Positions 1-8,119 of a DNA stretch of 29,282 nucleotides are shown here, piece by piece. Source of the stretch: WJMD01 sp964596015 (GTDB lineage: Bacteria; Joyebacterota; Joyebacteria; Joyebacterales; Joyebacteraceae); contig CAZQSB010000035.1 in the NCBI GenBank assembly GCA_964596015.1, positions 1 to 29,282 of the forward strand, given 5' to 3'. A program made the translations under genes and the position numbers. Below the pieces are notes generated by a model. The model saw nothing but the letters and a program-made list of their open reading frames with translations. It ran no database searches and was not told the origin of the DNA. Within the stretch, counting starts at the first letter, position 1; each line of letters opens with the position of its first letter.

Positions 1-1544
1 GCGGCATCAAGGTCATCATCGACTACGTCATGAACCACTGCTCGAACCAGCATCCGTGGTTCGAGGCATCGGCGAACGAGGACCCGGAGTTCCGGGACTT
101 CTTCCGCTGGTCGCCGACCGATCCGGGCCAGACCGGCCCCTGGGGCCAGCAGGTCTGGCACTGGGACGACAATGAATGGTATTACGGGCTCTTCTGGAGC
201 GGCATGCCGGACCTCAATTACGAGACTCCGGCGGTCAGGGACACGATGTTCCAGATCGCGTCGTACTGGCTGGATGAGATCGGCGTCGACGGTTTCCGTC
301 TGGACGCCATCCTCTACATCCACGAGGAGGGCGACCAGCTCCAGAACACGCCCGAGACGTTTGCCTTCTGGGAGGACTACAACACGTACGTCAAGTCGGT
401 GAAGCCCGACATGCTCTCGGTCGGCGAGGCGTGGACCGGAACGAGCACGATCCTCAACTACGTCGACGAGGGCCGGCTCGACATCTGTTTCGAGTTCAAT
501 CTCGCGGGAAGCATGCTGGGCGCGGTCAACTCGGCCGACGCCGGCGGTCTCTCAGGCTTCGCGGCCTGGGTCTACCAGAGCTACCCCTACCTCCAGTATG
601 CCACCTTCCTCACGAACCACGACCAGGACCGTGTCTTCACGGTGCTCGGAGAGGACATCGGCAAGGCGAAGGCGGCCGCGGGGCTCTACCTGACGCTTCC
701 GGGCGTTCCCTTCCTCTACTACGGCGAGGAGATCGGGATGACCGGCTCAGGCGACCACCTGAACATCCGGACACCGATGCAATGGACCGACGGAGAGGAC
801 GCTGGGTTCACGACCGGGACGCCCTGGAGAGACGTCAACTGGAACTACGTCGACAGGAACGTCGCCGAGGAGGCGTCCGACCCGAACTCCCTCCTCGAGT
901 GGTACAAGAAGCTGATCCACGTCCGGAACGACTCCCCCGCCCTCCGAAGAGGCCTGCACGACGCGCTCGGGAGCTCCGCGCCGCAGGTGCTCGCGTTCAT
1001 CCGGACGCACGAGGAGCAGATGCTCCTGTGCATGACGAACTCATCGCCGAGTTCGGTGAGCGACATCACGCTCTCGGGCGCCGCGGATTCGCTCGTGCCG
1101 GGGGACTACACGCTCGTCAACCTGCTCGATCTCGCGGACACGCTGGAGATCACCGTGAGTTCGACGCATGAGATCATCGGACTGGAGCTGGGGCCGTACC
1201 AGACGGCCGTGTACGAGTTCTTCCCCGGCTCGGGCGTTGACCCGGGCGACGGCGATGGTGCCGACAGCAGGGTCCGTCTCGGACGGAGCTACCCGAACCC
1301 GTTCAAGCCTTCAACGACCATCGGCTACTCGCTTCCGGCGGCGTCGCACGTGCGCATGAGCGTCTACGACGTCGCCGGGCGCGAGGTCGCGGTCCTGGTG
1401 GACGACGTGCGGCCCGGAGGTCCGCACGAGGTCACATGGAACGGAACCGGGAGCGACGGGACCAAGATCGGGTCCGGTGTGTATTTTGTCCGACTCGATG
1501 TTGCGGACGAGACAAGAACCTCACGGCTCACGCTGCTCAGATAG
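1..1544 (+). CDS. Secreted GH13 alpha-amylase/alpha-glucosidase, 5' end missing, FlgD-like C-terminal module
   Basis: The reading frame is open from base 3 and the gene starts before the window. All four GH13 conserved regions are visible. Region I is DYVMNH at the left edge. Region II is GVDGFRLDA, with the nucleophile Asp codon at 303-305. Region III is SVGEAW, with the acid/base Glu codon at 426-428. Region IV is FLTNHDQDR, with the transition-state Asp at 621-623. The RTPMQW...AGFT stretch is typical of alpha-glucosidase-like and GH13_36-like enzymes, so it probably cleaves alpha-1,4-glucans or maltooligosaccharides outside the cell. A beta-sandwich domain follows, then an acidic DPGDGDG linker and an ~85-residue FlgD/T9SS-like module (YPNPFKPSTTI, VYDVAGREV, SGVYFVRL) ending LTLLR. 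The module is usually a sorting or anchoring tail in FCB-type bacteria. The signal peptide and the start of the barrel lie outside the window. Family is certain, exact substrate is not. Confidence 0.95.
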   Translation, partial: GIKVIIDYVMNHCSNQHPWFEASANEDPEFRDFFRWSPTDPGQTGPWGQQVWHWDDNEWYYGLFWSGMPDLNYETPAVRDTMFQIASYWLDEIGVDGFRLDAILYIHEEGDQLQNTPETFAFWEDYNTYVKSVKPDMLSVGEAWTGTSTILNYVDEGRLDICFEFNLAGSMLGAVNSADAGGLSGFAAWVYQSYPYLQYATFLTNHDQDRVFTVLGEDIGKAKAAAGLYLTLPGVPFLYYGEEIGMTGSGDHLNIRTPMQWTDGEDAGFTTGTPWRDVNWNYVDRNVAEEASDPNSLLEWYKKLIHVRNDSPALRRGLHDALGSSAPQVLAFIRTHEEQMLLCMTNSSPSSVSDITLSGAADSLVPGDYTLVNLLDLADTLEITVSSTHEIIGLELGPYQTAVYEFFPGSGVDPGDGDGADSRVRLGRSYPNPFKPSTTIGYSLPAASHVRMSVYDVAGREVAVLVDDVRPGGPHEVTWNGTGSDGTKIGSGVYFVRLDVADETRTSRLTLLR

Positions 1545-1582
1545 CCGCCTGTTCCTCGGAGCCGGCCAGACGTCACATGAAA

Positions 1583-1618
1583 GCCCCGGTCGCGGACGAC
1601 CGGGGCCTTGTTGTGTTC
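1583..1618 (+). terminator. Terminator hairpin after the GH13 gene
   Basis: A perfect 10-bp stem (1583-1592 with 1597-1606, loop CGGA) lies 39 bases after the amylase stop. It is followed by CTTGTTGTGTTC, which is T-rich but not an unbroken T run. Position and shape fit an intrinsic terminator for the plus-strand gene. Confidence 0.75.
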
Positions 1619-1647
1619 GGTGGGCGCCTCGGAGCGAGGCTGTCCTC

Positions 1648-1673
1648 GGGCCCCGATGCAGCCATCGGGGCCC
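1648..1673 (-). terminator. Perfect 11-bp hairpin between convergent genes
   Basis: GGGCCCCGATG (1648-1658) pairs exactly with CATCGGGGCCC (1663-1673) around a CAGC loop. It lies 25 bases beyond the stop of the minus-strand gene that ends at 1699, so it probably terminates that gene. No T run follows on the minus strand. The plus side is followed by TTCGATTC, so it may act in both directions. Confidence 0.6.
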
Positions 1674-1698
1674 TTCGATTCACGCGTTGCAGAACCTC

Positions 1699-2220
1699 TC
1701 AGCGATAGAGCGCCTTGATGGAGGTCCAGCTCAGCTCCTCGACGGGGTTGATGGCGACCTGGATGCAGCCGCAGACCTCGTGCACCTCGTCTCCCGTTCC
1801 ATCGCCCTGGACGCACCAGAAGATCGGCGTGCCGTAGCTCACGTCCGCGACGGTCGCGTCGATGTACACCGTCGTTCCCTCGGTCGGGAGGATCTCGCCT
1901 GTCCCGCCGTTGTTGTCCTCCCAGATCGCCGTGTGGTCGATCGGAGGGATGTACATGTCAAAGCTGGGACGTCCCACGACGATCTCATCACACGCCATCG
2001 TACCCTCAAAGATCGTGTAACCATCCGGGAACGAGATCTGGATGGTCGCGATCCCCTCTCCGTCCTGCGATTCGTTCTGGACCCAGAAGGAGAACGTGTA
2101 CGTTCCCCCGGGGAGCACCTCCGTCGGCGATGTCATCATCACAAGACACCCGTCGAGGTTCGCCGAGGCGGCGCACGCGATGGCGAGAACGAGCAACAAA
2201 GCGATCACCGATCTGGTCAT
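1699..2220 (-). CDS. Exported Cys-rich protein with WxxIKALYR C-terminal tag (paralogue A)
   Basis: A 173-residue exported protein of unknown function. The start ATG at 2220 sits behind GGAGGAGGTC and opens a clear signal peptide (MTRSVIALLLVLAIACAASA). The longer upstream in-frame start at 2286 would bury that signal peptide. The mature part looks like a single Ig-like beta-sandwich (PTEVLPGGTYTFSFWVQN, GTTVYIDATVADVSYGTPIFW). It has several Cys residues, including FWCVQGDG and VCGC, that could form disulfides after export. It ends PVEELSWTSIKALYR and stops directly, the tag shared with four other proteins here. The gene ending at 3211 is a close full-length paralogue. It has its own candidate promoter at 2293-2321. 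No enzymatic motif is visible; a surface or structural role is a guess. Confidence 0.88.
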   Translation of the reverse strand: MTRSVIALLLVLAIACAASANLDGCLVMMTSPTEVLPGGTYTFSFWVQNESQDGEGIATIQISFPDGYTIFEGTMACDEIVVGRPSFDMYIPPIDHTAIWEDNNGGTGEILPTEGTTVYIDATVADVSYGTPIFWCVQGDGTGDEVHEVCGCIQVAINPVEELSWTSIKALYR

Positions 2221-2292
2221 GACCTCCTCCTTCGAGAACGCCTTGGTTCGCGCCGCGCCCTTGACCGCATGCGGCTGCACTATCACGTATAG

Positions 2293-2321
2293 AGTGTCAC
2301 ACGACGAGAGGCTGATGTCAA
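2293..2321 (-). promoter_or_regulatory. Candidate promoter for the gene starting at 2220
   Basis: On the minus strand a perfect TTGACA (2316-2321) is followed after 17 bases by GACACT (2293-2298). The -35 is consensus and the -10 is poor. It lies about 75 bases upstream of the start codon. The intergenic region is more AT-rich than the genes. Confidence 0.4.
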
Positions 2322-2422
2322 CGCGAAATTGCGTCTTATCGCATGGAATGGGGCGTCATTAATCTGAGCATGTCTTTCTCGTATGAAAGTCGACGCTGCT
2401 CTCTCCTCACGTTCACAACGAG

Positions 2423-2452
2423 AGGGCCCCGGTCCGGAGGGACCGGGGCCCT
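2423..2452 (-). terminator. Terminator hairpin after the OB-fold gene
   Basis: A perfect 13-bp stem (2423-2435 with 2440-2452, loop GGAG) lies 27 bases beyond the stop of the minus-strand gene ending at 2480. On the minus strand it is followed by CTCGTTGTG, so there is little U tract. It separates the 3211/2480 pair from the gene at 1699-2220. Confidence 0.7.
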
Positions 2453-2479
2453 GCTGCGTCCTTCCTGGCAGCCCGCACA

Positions 2480-3127
2480 TCAGTCTTCGTAGAGCGTCAC
2501 GACGCTGTTCGCGATGAGCTGCCGGCCTTCCCAGAAAGTGCTGTCGAAGTCGCCCGTGACCGACACGTAGTCCCCGACGTCGATCTGCTGGTAGCCCACA
2601 TCGTCCGTGGGGTCGTATCCGAGCTCCCTCGTATCGACCGTTATCTCGCGCAGTCCGCTGTCGACGGTGAACTCGCGTCCATTGACCCTCGTGACAACAC
2701 CCCGCAGGGTGCCGTATCCCATCCGGACCACGGCGTCGTTGTCGGTGAGCCAGTAGTCGAAGTAGTCGCCCTCCTCCTCGTCGGCGGCGCTCTCGTAGAA
2801 GTACGTCCCCATCTCCTCGACGTAGACGCTGCTTGCTTCGATCGTGTCGCTCGCGAAGACGTTGTCGTCGACGCGGCCATAGACAGTCACGCGGTCGCCC
2901 TCGAGCAGCTCGTAGTCACGCTCGTACCAGTCCCAGTCGTCCATCTCGACAGTGATCTTGCCCTCGCCGTAGTCGAGGGTGAAAGCCCCACGTTCGGTCG
3001 CGACGGCCGTCCCGCTGATGCTGATCCAGGACTCGTCCGGAGCCGTGCGCGGAGTCTGGGCTCCAACCGCCACGGCGCCTATGCAGAAGACCGCGAGCAG
3101 CAGGAGACTGCGCGTCTTGAACATCAT
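2480..3127 (-). CDS. Exported protein with two OB-fold-like repeats
   Basis: A 215-residue protein with a signal peptide (MMFKTRSLLLLAVFCIGAVAVGAQ). The ATG at 3127 is favoured over the next codon because GGGGAGG lies six bases upstream. The mature part holds two similar beta-rich units. The first is ISGTAVATERGAFTLDYG...LLEGDRVTVYGRVDDN...IEASSVYV. The second is LRGVVTRVNGREFTVDSG...IDVGDYVSVTGDFDS...LIANSVVTL. Each has the shape G-x-V-...-F-T-[VL]-D-x-G / GDxVxVxGxxD / [IA]-x-[AN]-SV of small exported OB folds (DUF5666/BOF type). The protein is very acidic between and within the repeats. It lacks the C-terminal tag of its neighbours and ends LYED. It lies 83 bases downstream of the 3211-3735 gene with no terminator between, so the two are probably cotranscribed. 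Ligand unknown. Confidence 0.85.
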   Translation of the reverse strand: MMFKTRSLLLLAVFCIGAVAVGAQTPRTAPDESWISISGTAVATERGAFTLDYGEGKITVEMDDWDWYERDYELLEGDRVTVYGRVDDNVFASDTIEASSVYVEEMGTYFYESAADEEEGDYFDYWLTDNDAVVRMGYGTLRGVVTRVNGREFTVDSGLREITVDTRELGYDPTDDVGYQQIDVGDYVSVTGDFDSTFWEGRQLIANSVVTLYED

Positions 3128-3210
3128 GCTGTACCTCCCCGTGATCGAATGTGCCGGCGCGGCCCGAGGTTATGGAGCAGGCTCGTTCATCGGCTCGGGA
3201 CACGCGCTTT

Positions 3211-3735
3211 TCAGCGATAGAGCGACTTGATGGTCGTCCAGCTTATCTCCTCGACGGGACTCACGGCTATATGAACGCAGCCGCAGACCTCGTGGAATCC
3301 GGCGCCCGCTCCGTCGCCCTGGATGCACCAGAAGATCGGAGTCCCGTAGCTGATGATTCCGACGATGCCATCGATGTAGATCGTGGTTCCTTCTCCGGCG
3401 AGGATCTCACCTGTACCGCCGTCGCTGTCCTCCCAGATGGCGGTGTGGTCGATGGACGGTATGAACATGTTCCAGCACGGCCTCCCCGGCACGATCTCAT
3501 CGCAGGCCATGGTCTCCGGGTAGAGGGCGTACCCGTCCGGGAACGACATCCGGATGCTGGCGATCCCCTCGCCGTCGGGCGAGCCGTTCTGGACCCGGAA
3601 ACAGAACGAGCACGCTTCTCCCGGTCTGACTTCCGTCGGCATCGTGCAGACCACGGAGCAGCCCGTCATGTCAGCCGAGGCAACGCCGGCAAGGAACAGA
3701 ACGCAAAGAACAGCCGCCACATACCTCATCTTCAT
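3211..3735 (-). CDS. Exported Cys-rich protein with WxxIKSLYR C-terminal tag (paralogue B)
   Basis: A 174-residue paralogue of the 1699-2220 product, matching it along the whole length (for example MACDEIV, IDHTAIWED, GGTGEIL, YGTPIFWC, HEVCGC). The start is ATG 3735 or 3729 (MKMR...), both just behind GGGAGGGGG. It opens the signal peptide MKMRYVAAVLCVLFLAGVASA. In-frame codons upstream to 3792 lack a ribosome site. This copy has extra Cys residues (GCSVVC, ACSFCF, RPCW), suggesting additional disulfides. The C-terminus is PVEEISWTTIKSLYR then stop. The fold is probably one Ig-like sandwich. Function unknown. The pair flanks the OB-fold gene, which suggests a local duplication followed by insertion or rearrangement. 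Confidence 0.88.
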   Translation of the reverse strand: MKMRYVAAVLCVLFLAGVASADMTGCSVVCTMPTEVRPGEACSFCFRVQNGSPDGEGIASIRMSFPDGYALYPETMACDEIVPGRPCWNMFIPSIDHTAIWEDSDGGTGEILAGEGTTIYIDGIVGIISYGTPIFWCIQGDGAGAGFHEVCGCVHIAVSPVEEISWTTIKSLYR

Positions 3736-3800
3736 CCCCCTCCCGACTCCGCCCGAACATCCCATCACCAGGCGAACACCCCCGTTCGCCACCGGTCACG

Positions 3801-3829
3801 ATTCTCTCACGAACATACCGTATGGTCAA
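3801..3829 (-). promoter_or_regulatory. Candidate promoter for the 3735-2480 transcription unit
   Basis: On the minus strand TTGACC (3824-3829) and GAGAAT (3801-3806) are separated by exactly 17 bases. They lie about 65 bases upstream of the start codon in a locally AT-rich stretch. The match to sigma-70 consensus is moderate. Confidence 0.45.
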
Positions 3830-4078
3830 GAAACATTTGAAAGGAAACAGTCGGCATCCGGACTATGACGCACCAAATCTGCGCGGATTGGGCGGATCTC
3901 GACCCGCTGCGGCCCAAGCGCCCCGGCCGCCCGGGAGCCTGATGCGTGAGGTTCGAGGCGGAAACCACCTGCGCCGGGGGCCATCCATGCTGTACGGTGA
4001 GCCAGTGGACAGCCCCTCAGAGCACGTCGTCCACGAGCGAGTCATCGGGCGGTCAAGGGTCGTTTTGAGGAGGACTTC

Positions 4079-5656
4079 ATGAGATTCGAGCGGGTGCTGT
4101 GTCTGCTGCTCGCGGGATGCGCGCTCATCGCCGTCCCCGCGTGCGCCGCCATCACTGCCGGCGGCGTCGTCTACGAGGACCTGAACAGGAATGAGCTGCG
4201 CGATGCCGGTGAGCCCGGCATTCCCGATGTCCGGGTCTCGAACGGGAGGGACATCACGACAACCGACGAGGCCGGACGCTACCGTCTTCCGGTCGACGAC
4301 GACACGATCCTCTTCGTCATCAAGCCGCGCGGCTGGCGGACGCCGCTCGACCACCACAATCTACCGGTCTTCTACTACGTTCACCGACCCGACGGCTCGC
4401 CGGACCTCTACTACCACGGCGTCGCGCCCACGGGTCCCCTGCCCGACTCCGTCGACTTCCCGCTCTACCCTCAGGACGAGCCGGAAGCGTTTCACGCGAT
4501 CCTCTTCGGCGACACGCAGCCCAGGAACCAGCAGGAGATCGACTACCTCGCGCACGACGTCGTCGAGGAGCTTATCGGCACGGACGCCTCGTTCGGCGTG
4601 ACGTTGGGCGACATCATGTTCGACGACCTGTCGCTCTTCGAGAGCCTGAACGCGACGGTCGCCCTCGTCGGCATCCCCTGGCACAACGTCGTCGGAAACC
4701 ACGACATCAACTTCGACGCCCACGACGACCACCACTCGAACGCGACCTTCGAGAGCGTCTACGGTCCGCCCTACTACTCGTTCGATTACGGCCCGGTGCA
4801 CTTCCTCGTGCTCGACGATGTGAAATGGCAGGGAGAGGTCGAGGACCCTGAGGCCTACTGGGGTGGGAACTACATCGGGAGCCTCTCCGGCGACCAGCTC
4901 GAGTTCATCCGGCGCGACCTTGAGATGGTCCCCGAGGACCAGCTTATCGTCCTCTTCATGCACATCCCGCTCGTCGCGGACTGGGTCGAGGAGGAGCGGG
5001 GGCAGCTCTACCGCATGATCGAGAACCGGCCCTTCGCTCTCTCCATCTCGGCGCACTATCACACCCACGAGCACGTCTTCATCACCGACGAGGACGGGTG
5101 GCGAGGTCCTGCGCCGCACCATCACGTCATCAACGTGACGACGTGCGGGAGCTGGTGGTCGGGCGCGCCCGACGAAGAGGGCATTCCCCATACGACGATG
5201 CGGGACGGCGCACCCAACGGCTATACCATCATCCGTTTCAACGGAAGCGACTACGTCATCGACTTCAAGGCGGCCAGGCGACCGGCCGGTGAGCAGATGC
5301 GCATATGGACGCCGGAGCCAGTCCGACGGGGCCGGGCGGAACCCTCAGAGGTGCTGGCCAACGTCTACAACGGCTCGGAGCGCTCGGTGGTCGAGTTCCG
5401 GATCGTCGGCGTGACGGACTGGATGCCGATGGAGATGGTCCAGAGACCCGACCCCTACTACGCGGCGATGAAGGAGCTGGAGCCTGACGAGGGGCCGACC
5501 GACTGGCGCGCGCTGCCACGCGCTACCGACTCTCCGCACCTGTGGCGGGCGCTCCTGCCGGAAGGACTCGTTGCCGGCCAGTACGTCCTCGAGGTCAGGG
5601 AAACGGACATGTGGGGACGGGAGCATATGGGACGGAGGTCCCTGCGGGTGGAGTAG
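4079..5656 (+). CDS. Secreted calcineurin-like metallophosphoesterase (MetallophosN-Metallophos-MetallophosC)
   Basis: A 525-residue exported phosphoesterase. A signal peptide (about residues 1-23) is followed by a small Ig/SdrD-like domain. That domain carries a calcium-loop-like motif, DLNRNELRDAGEPG. The catalytic domain shows the metal-binding blocks in order: FGDTQ, LGDIMFDD, VGNHD, FMHIPLV and SAHYHTHEH. The first block has GDTQ where many family members have GDxH. The C-terminal ~140 residues fit the MetallophosC domain that closes these enzymes. The usual reaction is metal-dependent hydrolysis of phosphomonoesters or diesters; the true substrate cannot be read from sequence. GAGGAGGACTTC precedes ATG 4079. 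It has no FlgD-like or short tag and ends SLRVE, so it may be periplasmic. The next gene follows 141 bases later on the same strand. Confidence 0.92.
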   Translation: MRFERVLCLLLAGCALIAVPACAAITAGGVVYEDLNRNELRDAGEPGIPDVRVSNGRDITTTDEAGRYRLPVDDDTILFVIKPRGWRTPLDHHNLPVFYYVHRPDGSPDLYYHGVAPTGPLPDSVDFPLYPQDEPEAFHAILFGDTQPRNQQEIDYLAHDVVEELIGTDASFGVTLGDIMFDDLSLFESLNATVALVGIPWHNVVGNHDINFDAHDDHHSNATFESVYGPPYYSFDYGPVHFLVLDDVKWQGEVEDPEAYWGGNYIGSLSGDQLEFIRRDLEMVPEDQLIVLFMHIPLVADWVEEERGQLYRMIENRPFALSISAHYHTHEHVFITDEDGWRGPAPHHHVINVTTCGSWWSGAPDEEGIPHTTMRDGAPNGYTIIRFNGSDYVIDFKAARRPAGEQMRIWTPEPVRRGRAEPSEVLANVYNGSERSVVEFRIVGVTDWMPMEMVQRPDPYYAAMKELEPDEGPTDWRALPRATDSPHLWRALLPEGLVAGQYVLEVRETDMWGREHMGRRSLRVE

Positions 5657-5797
5657 AGACGCGGACCCGAAGAGCCGCAGCGCAGGCGGCAGTCATTTCG
5701 AGGGTGCATTGTTCCTGCTGAAATGGTATCGTCCGAGGGAAGGGCTCAGTTGGGCGGCTCGACCTTGACCGGGACGCACTGCTTCAGGGAGGAAACG

Positions 5798-6538
5798 ATG
5801 AAAGCGCTGATCGCGATGCTGTTGGTGTTGAGCGCGACGGCCTGTGGCGCGGCCGAAGCGATGCCCGTCACCTACGAGGCGGCGGGCAGGACGTTCGAGG
5901 GCTACTGCGTGAGCCCCGCCCCGGACGCGCCGCTCGTGCTTCTCATACACGACTGGGACGGTCTCACGGACTACGAGGTGCAGCGGGCCGAGATGCTGGG
6001 TGAGCTCGGTTACGCCGTCTTCGCGGCGGACCTCTTCGGCGCCGGCGTTCGGCCCGAGTCGCTCGAAGAGCGGCGGCGCCTCACGGGCGAGCTCTACCAG
6101 AACCGCGACGAGATGCGAACACTTCTCCGGGCCTCGCTCAGGACAGCGCGAGAGCGGTCGGAGGAAGATGTTCCCGTCGTCGTGATGGGGTACTGCTTCG
6201 GGGGAACGGCGGTTCTCGAACTCGCGCGCTCGGGAGCCGACGTAGAGGGCTACGTCACGTTCCACGGCGGGCTCGACATCCCGGAAGGGCAGGACTACTC
6301 GCAGGCGAAGGGCGAGTATCTCATCCTGCACGGCACGGCCGATCAGAGCATCTCCATGGACGACTTCGCGGGCCTCGCCGTCGCTCTCGAGGAAGCCGGA
6401 CTCCCGCACGAGATGATCACATACGGAGGCGCGCCGCACGCTTTCACGGTCTTCGGCTCCGACCGCTACCACGAGGAGGCGGACCGGAGGTCCTGGGAGA
6501 GGTTCACGGCGTTTCTCGAGGAGGTTCTGGGAGGCTGA
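5798..6538 (+). CDS. Exported dienelactone hydrolase family protein
   Basis: A 246-residue alpha/beta hydrolase. ATG 5798 follows AGGGAGGAAACG and opens a signal sequence, MKALIAMLLVLSATACGAAEA. Either signal peptidase I cleavage or, less likely, lipidation at Cys16 could follow. The Cys-Asp-His triad of the dienelactone hydrolase family is intact: Cys133 in GYCFGG, Asp182 in HGTADQS and His214 in GAPHAF. The oxyanion-side motif LLIHDWDGL replaces the usual IHExxGL, so the Glu of classical DLH is absent. Such exported homologues are common and their substrates are mostly unknown esters or lactones. It probably shares a transcript with the metallophosphoesterase gene, but no function links the two. 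Confidence 0.9.
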   Translation: MKALIAMLLVLSATACGAAEAMPVTYEAAGRTFEGYCVSPAPDAPLVLLIHDWDGLTDYEVQRAEMLGELGYAVFAADLFGAGVRPESLEERRRLTGELYQNRDEMRTLLRASLRTARERSEEDVPVVVMGYCFGGTAVLELARSGADVEGYVTFHGGLDIPEGQDYSQAKGEYLILHGTADQSISMDDFAGLAVALEEAGLPHEMITYGGAPHAFTVFGSDRYHEEADRRSWERFTAFLEEVLGG

Positions 6539-6568
6539 TCGGCGGAAGGCAACGTGCCGGTGAGTGAA

Positions 6569-7825
6569 TCAGTTCCGCGATGTCACCCCGCTCGACGCCG
6601 CTGTGCCGGCGCGCCTGCGCACGTCGCCCATGAAGTCCCATTTCGGGAAACCCGCCGGCACGCGCTCGGCACGAGGTATCTTCGCAACAACCAGCGTGTC
6701 GCTGTCGATCGTCGCAGGGTTCACATACTCCCAGACGATCTCCCCGGACCCGGTCACCTCGATGATCCTACCCTGCTCGGACTCCGTGATGAGTGTGTTG
6801 CCGTTCGGCAGACGCTGCTGCGCACCCTCACCGCGAGTGAAGAAATCCCCGGCCGTGTAGGTCCAGACGATCTCGTCGGTCGCCAGGTCGATCTCGATGA
6901 CCCGCGACTGCTCGAGAGGAGGTTCCTGTCTGGTCAGACCGAGGTTGTCGAACAAAAGCAGGTGGCCGTCAACGAGCTGTGCCTCGTGCTGCATGCTCCA
7001 TCTGCCCGACAGGGCCCACACGATCTTCTTGTTGGGCAGATCGAGCACCGCCACGGTCCCAAGACTCCGAATGGAGAGCAGGACCTGGAGGTTCTCTTCC
7101 ATCGGCAGGACCTCGAGTGAGTTGACGTGGAAGATGTCGGCGCCGTCCGAGGCGAGCCGCTGCGCCAGCTGTTCTTCGCCGGTCTCCGAGTTCTCGAAGG
7201 CCTCAAGGAGCGACACATAGGCGAGCTGCTTTCCGTCCCGGTTCAGCAGAAGCACCCCATCATCGATCACCTGCTCACCGTCGTTGAGATACGAGCGGGT
7301 GACGAGTCTGCGCACGAGGGCCAGAACAAGCCCCTCCTCAGTCGTCACCACGTCGTGATGCGCATGGCCGGAGAAGCTCCACAACAGTCTGGACCGGTCA
7401 TCGAGACAGAGCAGCTGCGGCGGCTTGATCGTCACAGCCAGGAGGTTTCCGTTCTCAAGGACGCGAACACGGGACCAGTAGTTGGAACCAGGATGGTACC
7501 ATGAGTGAAGGACTGCGCCGTCCATGTCTATGAGAAGAGCGTACGGCCCATCGGTGCTGCTGAAGAGCGTGTAGCCGGGCTCTACTGCATCACGACGCAG
7601 AAGCGTCACGCCGCTCTCTCCGGTCGGCGCGGAGACACCATCGACATAGCCGAGCGTCGCAATCCGCTCCAGCTCGTGCGACTGCTCGGTCGAAAGGGTA
7701 TCGTGCGACGACGGGGCCCTCGGCCGTCCATCCTGCTCAACATCGCCGCCACAACCGACCACAAGGGCAGCTGCGATCGCCATGAGAGCTGTGCTCTTGA
7801 CGGCTCGACTTAACGGGCCAACCAT
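6569..7825 (-). CDS. Arylsulfotransferase (ASST)-like beta-propeller lipoprotein
   Basis: A 418-residue lipoprotein. The frame is open to 8335, but ATG 7825 follows AGGAGGCGGAGC and gives a proper lipoprotein signal with lipobox LVVGC (Cys25). The mature part begins with the ASST family opening (PGYTLFSST...ALLIDMDGAVLHSWYHPG). It continues with beta-propeller repeats (RVLENGNLLAV, GLVLALVRR, LVDGHLLLFDNLG, RLPNGNTLITES). His residues typical of the family are present: HDVVTTEEG, FHVNSLEVLP and QHEAQLV. Classical ASSTs transfer sulfate between phenols through a His intermediate. Many arylsulfotransferase_2-type homologues have no proven activity, so this is a family call. It is convergent with the hydrolase gene, 30 bases apart, with no obvious terminator between. 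Confidence 0.88.
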   Translation of the reverse strand: MVGPLSRAVKSTALMAIAAALVVGCGGDVEQDGRPRAPSSHDTLSTEQSHELERIATLGYVDGVSAPTGESGVTLLRRDAVEPGYTLFSSTDGPYALLIDMDGAVLHSWYHPGSNYWSRVRVLENGNLLAVTIKPPQLLCLDDRSRLLWSFSGHAHHDVVTTEEGLVLALVRRLVTRSYLNDGEQVIDDGVLLLNRDGKQLAYVSLLEAFENSETGEEQLAQRLASDGADIFHVNSLEVLPMEENLQVLLSIRSLGTVAVLDLPNKKIVWALSGRWSMQHEAQLVDGHLLLFDNLGLTRQEPPLEQSRVIEIDLATDEIVWTYTAGDFFTRGEGAQQRLPNGNTLITESEQGRIIEVTGSGEIVWEYVNPATIDSDTLVVAKIPRAERVPAGFPKWDFMGDVRRRAGTAASSGVTSRN

Positions 7826-8119
7826 GCTCCGCCTCCTGTGACTCACCCATGCCGCACACCGCTCCGGCAGCGAACGTCGACCGAGTCTAGCATGAAGAGA
7901 GCCCATGCCACATCCTGAACGCGACACGGCGACCGCAGAAACATCGCCCGGGGGGATTGTCGCACCCCGAGGCTGCGCGCTGTTTGACCGCAGGCAGACC
8001 CGGCCCTTGGAACCGGAAGAGGCGCGGACTTCGTATGATGCGCCCCGCCCGCTCGCTTCAGCATGGACGGGCTCGCTCTGCTTCGGGCTCCGTTGGCAGC
8101 CGATACCTGGAGGAAACTC
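7826..8119. other. Intergenic region between divergent genes
   Basis: There is no supportable gene in these 294 bases. On the plus strand a TATGAT at 8033-8038 could be a -10 for the nuclease pseudogene, but I see no matching -35 at normal spacing. Long frames across it have no ribosome site. Confidence 0.5.
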
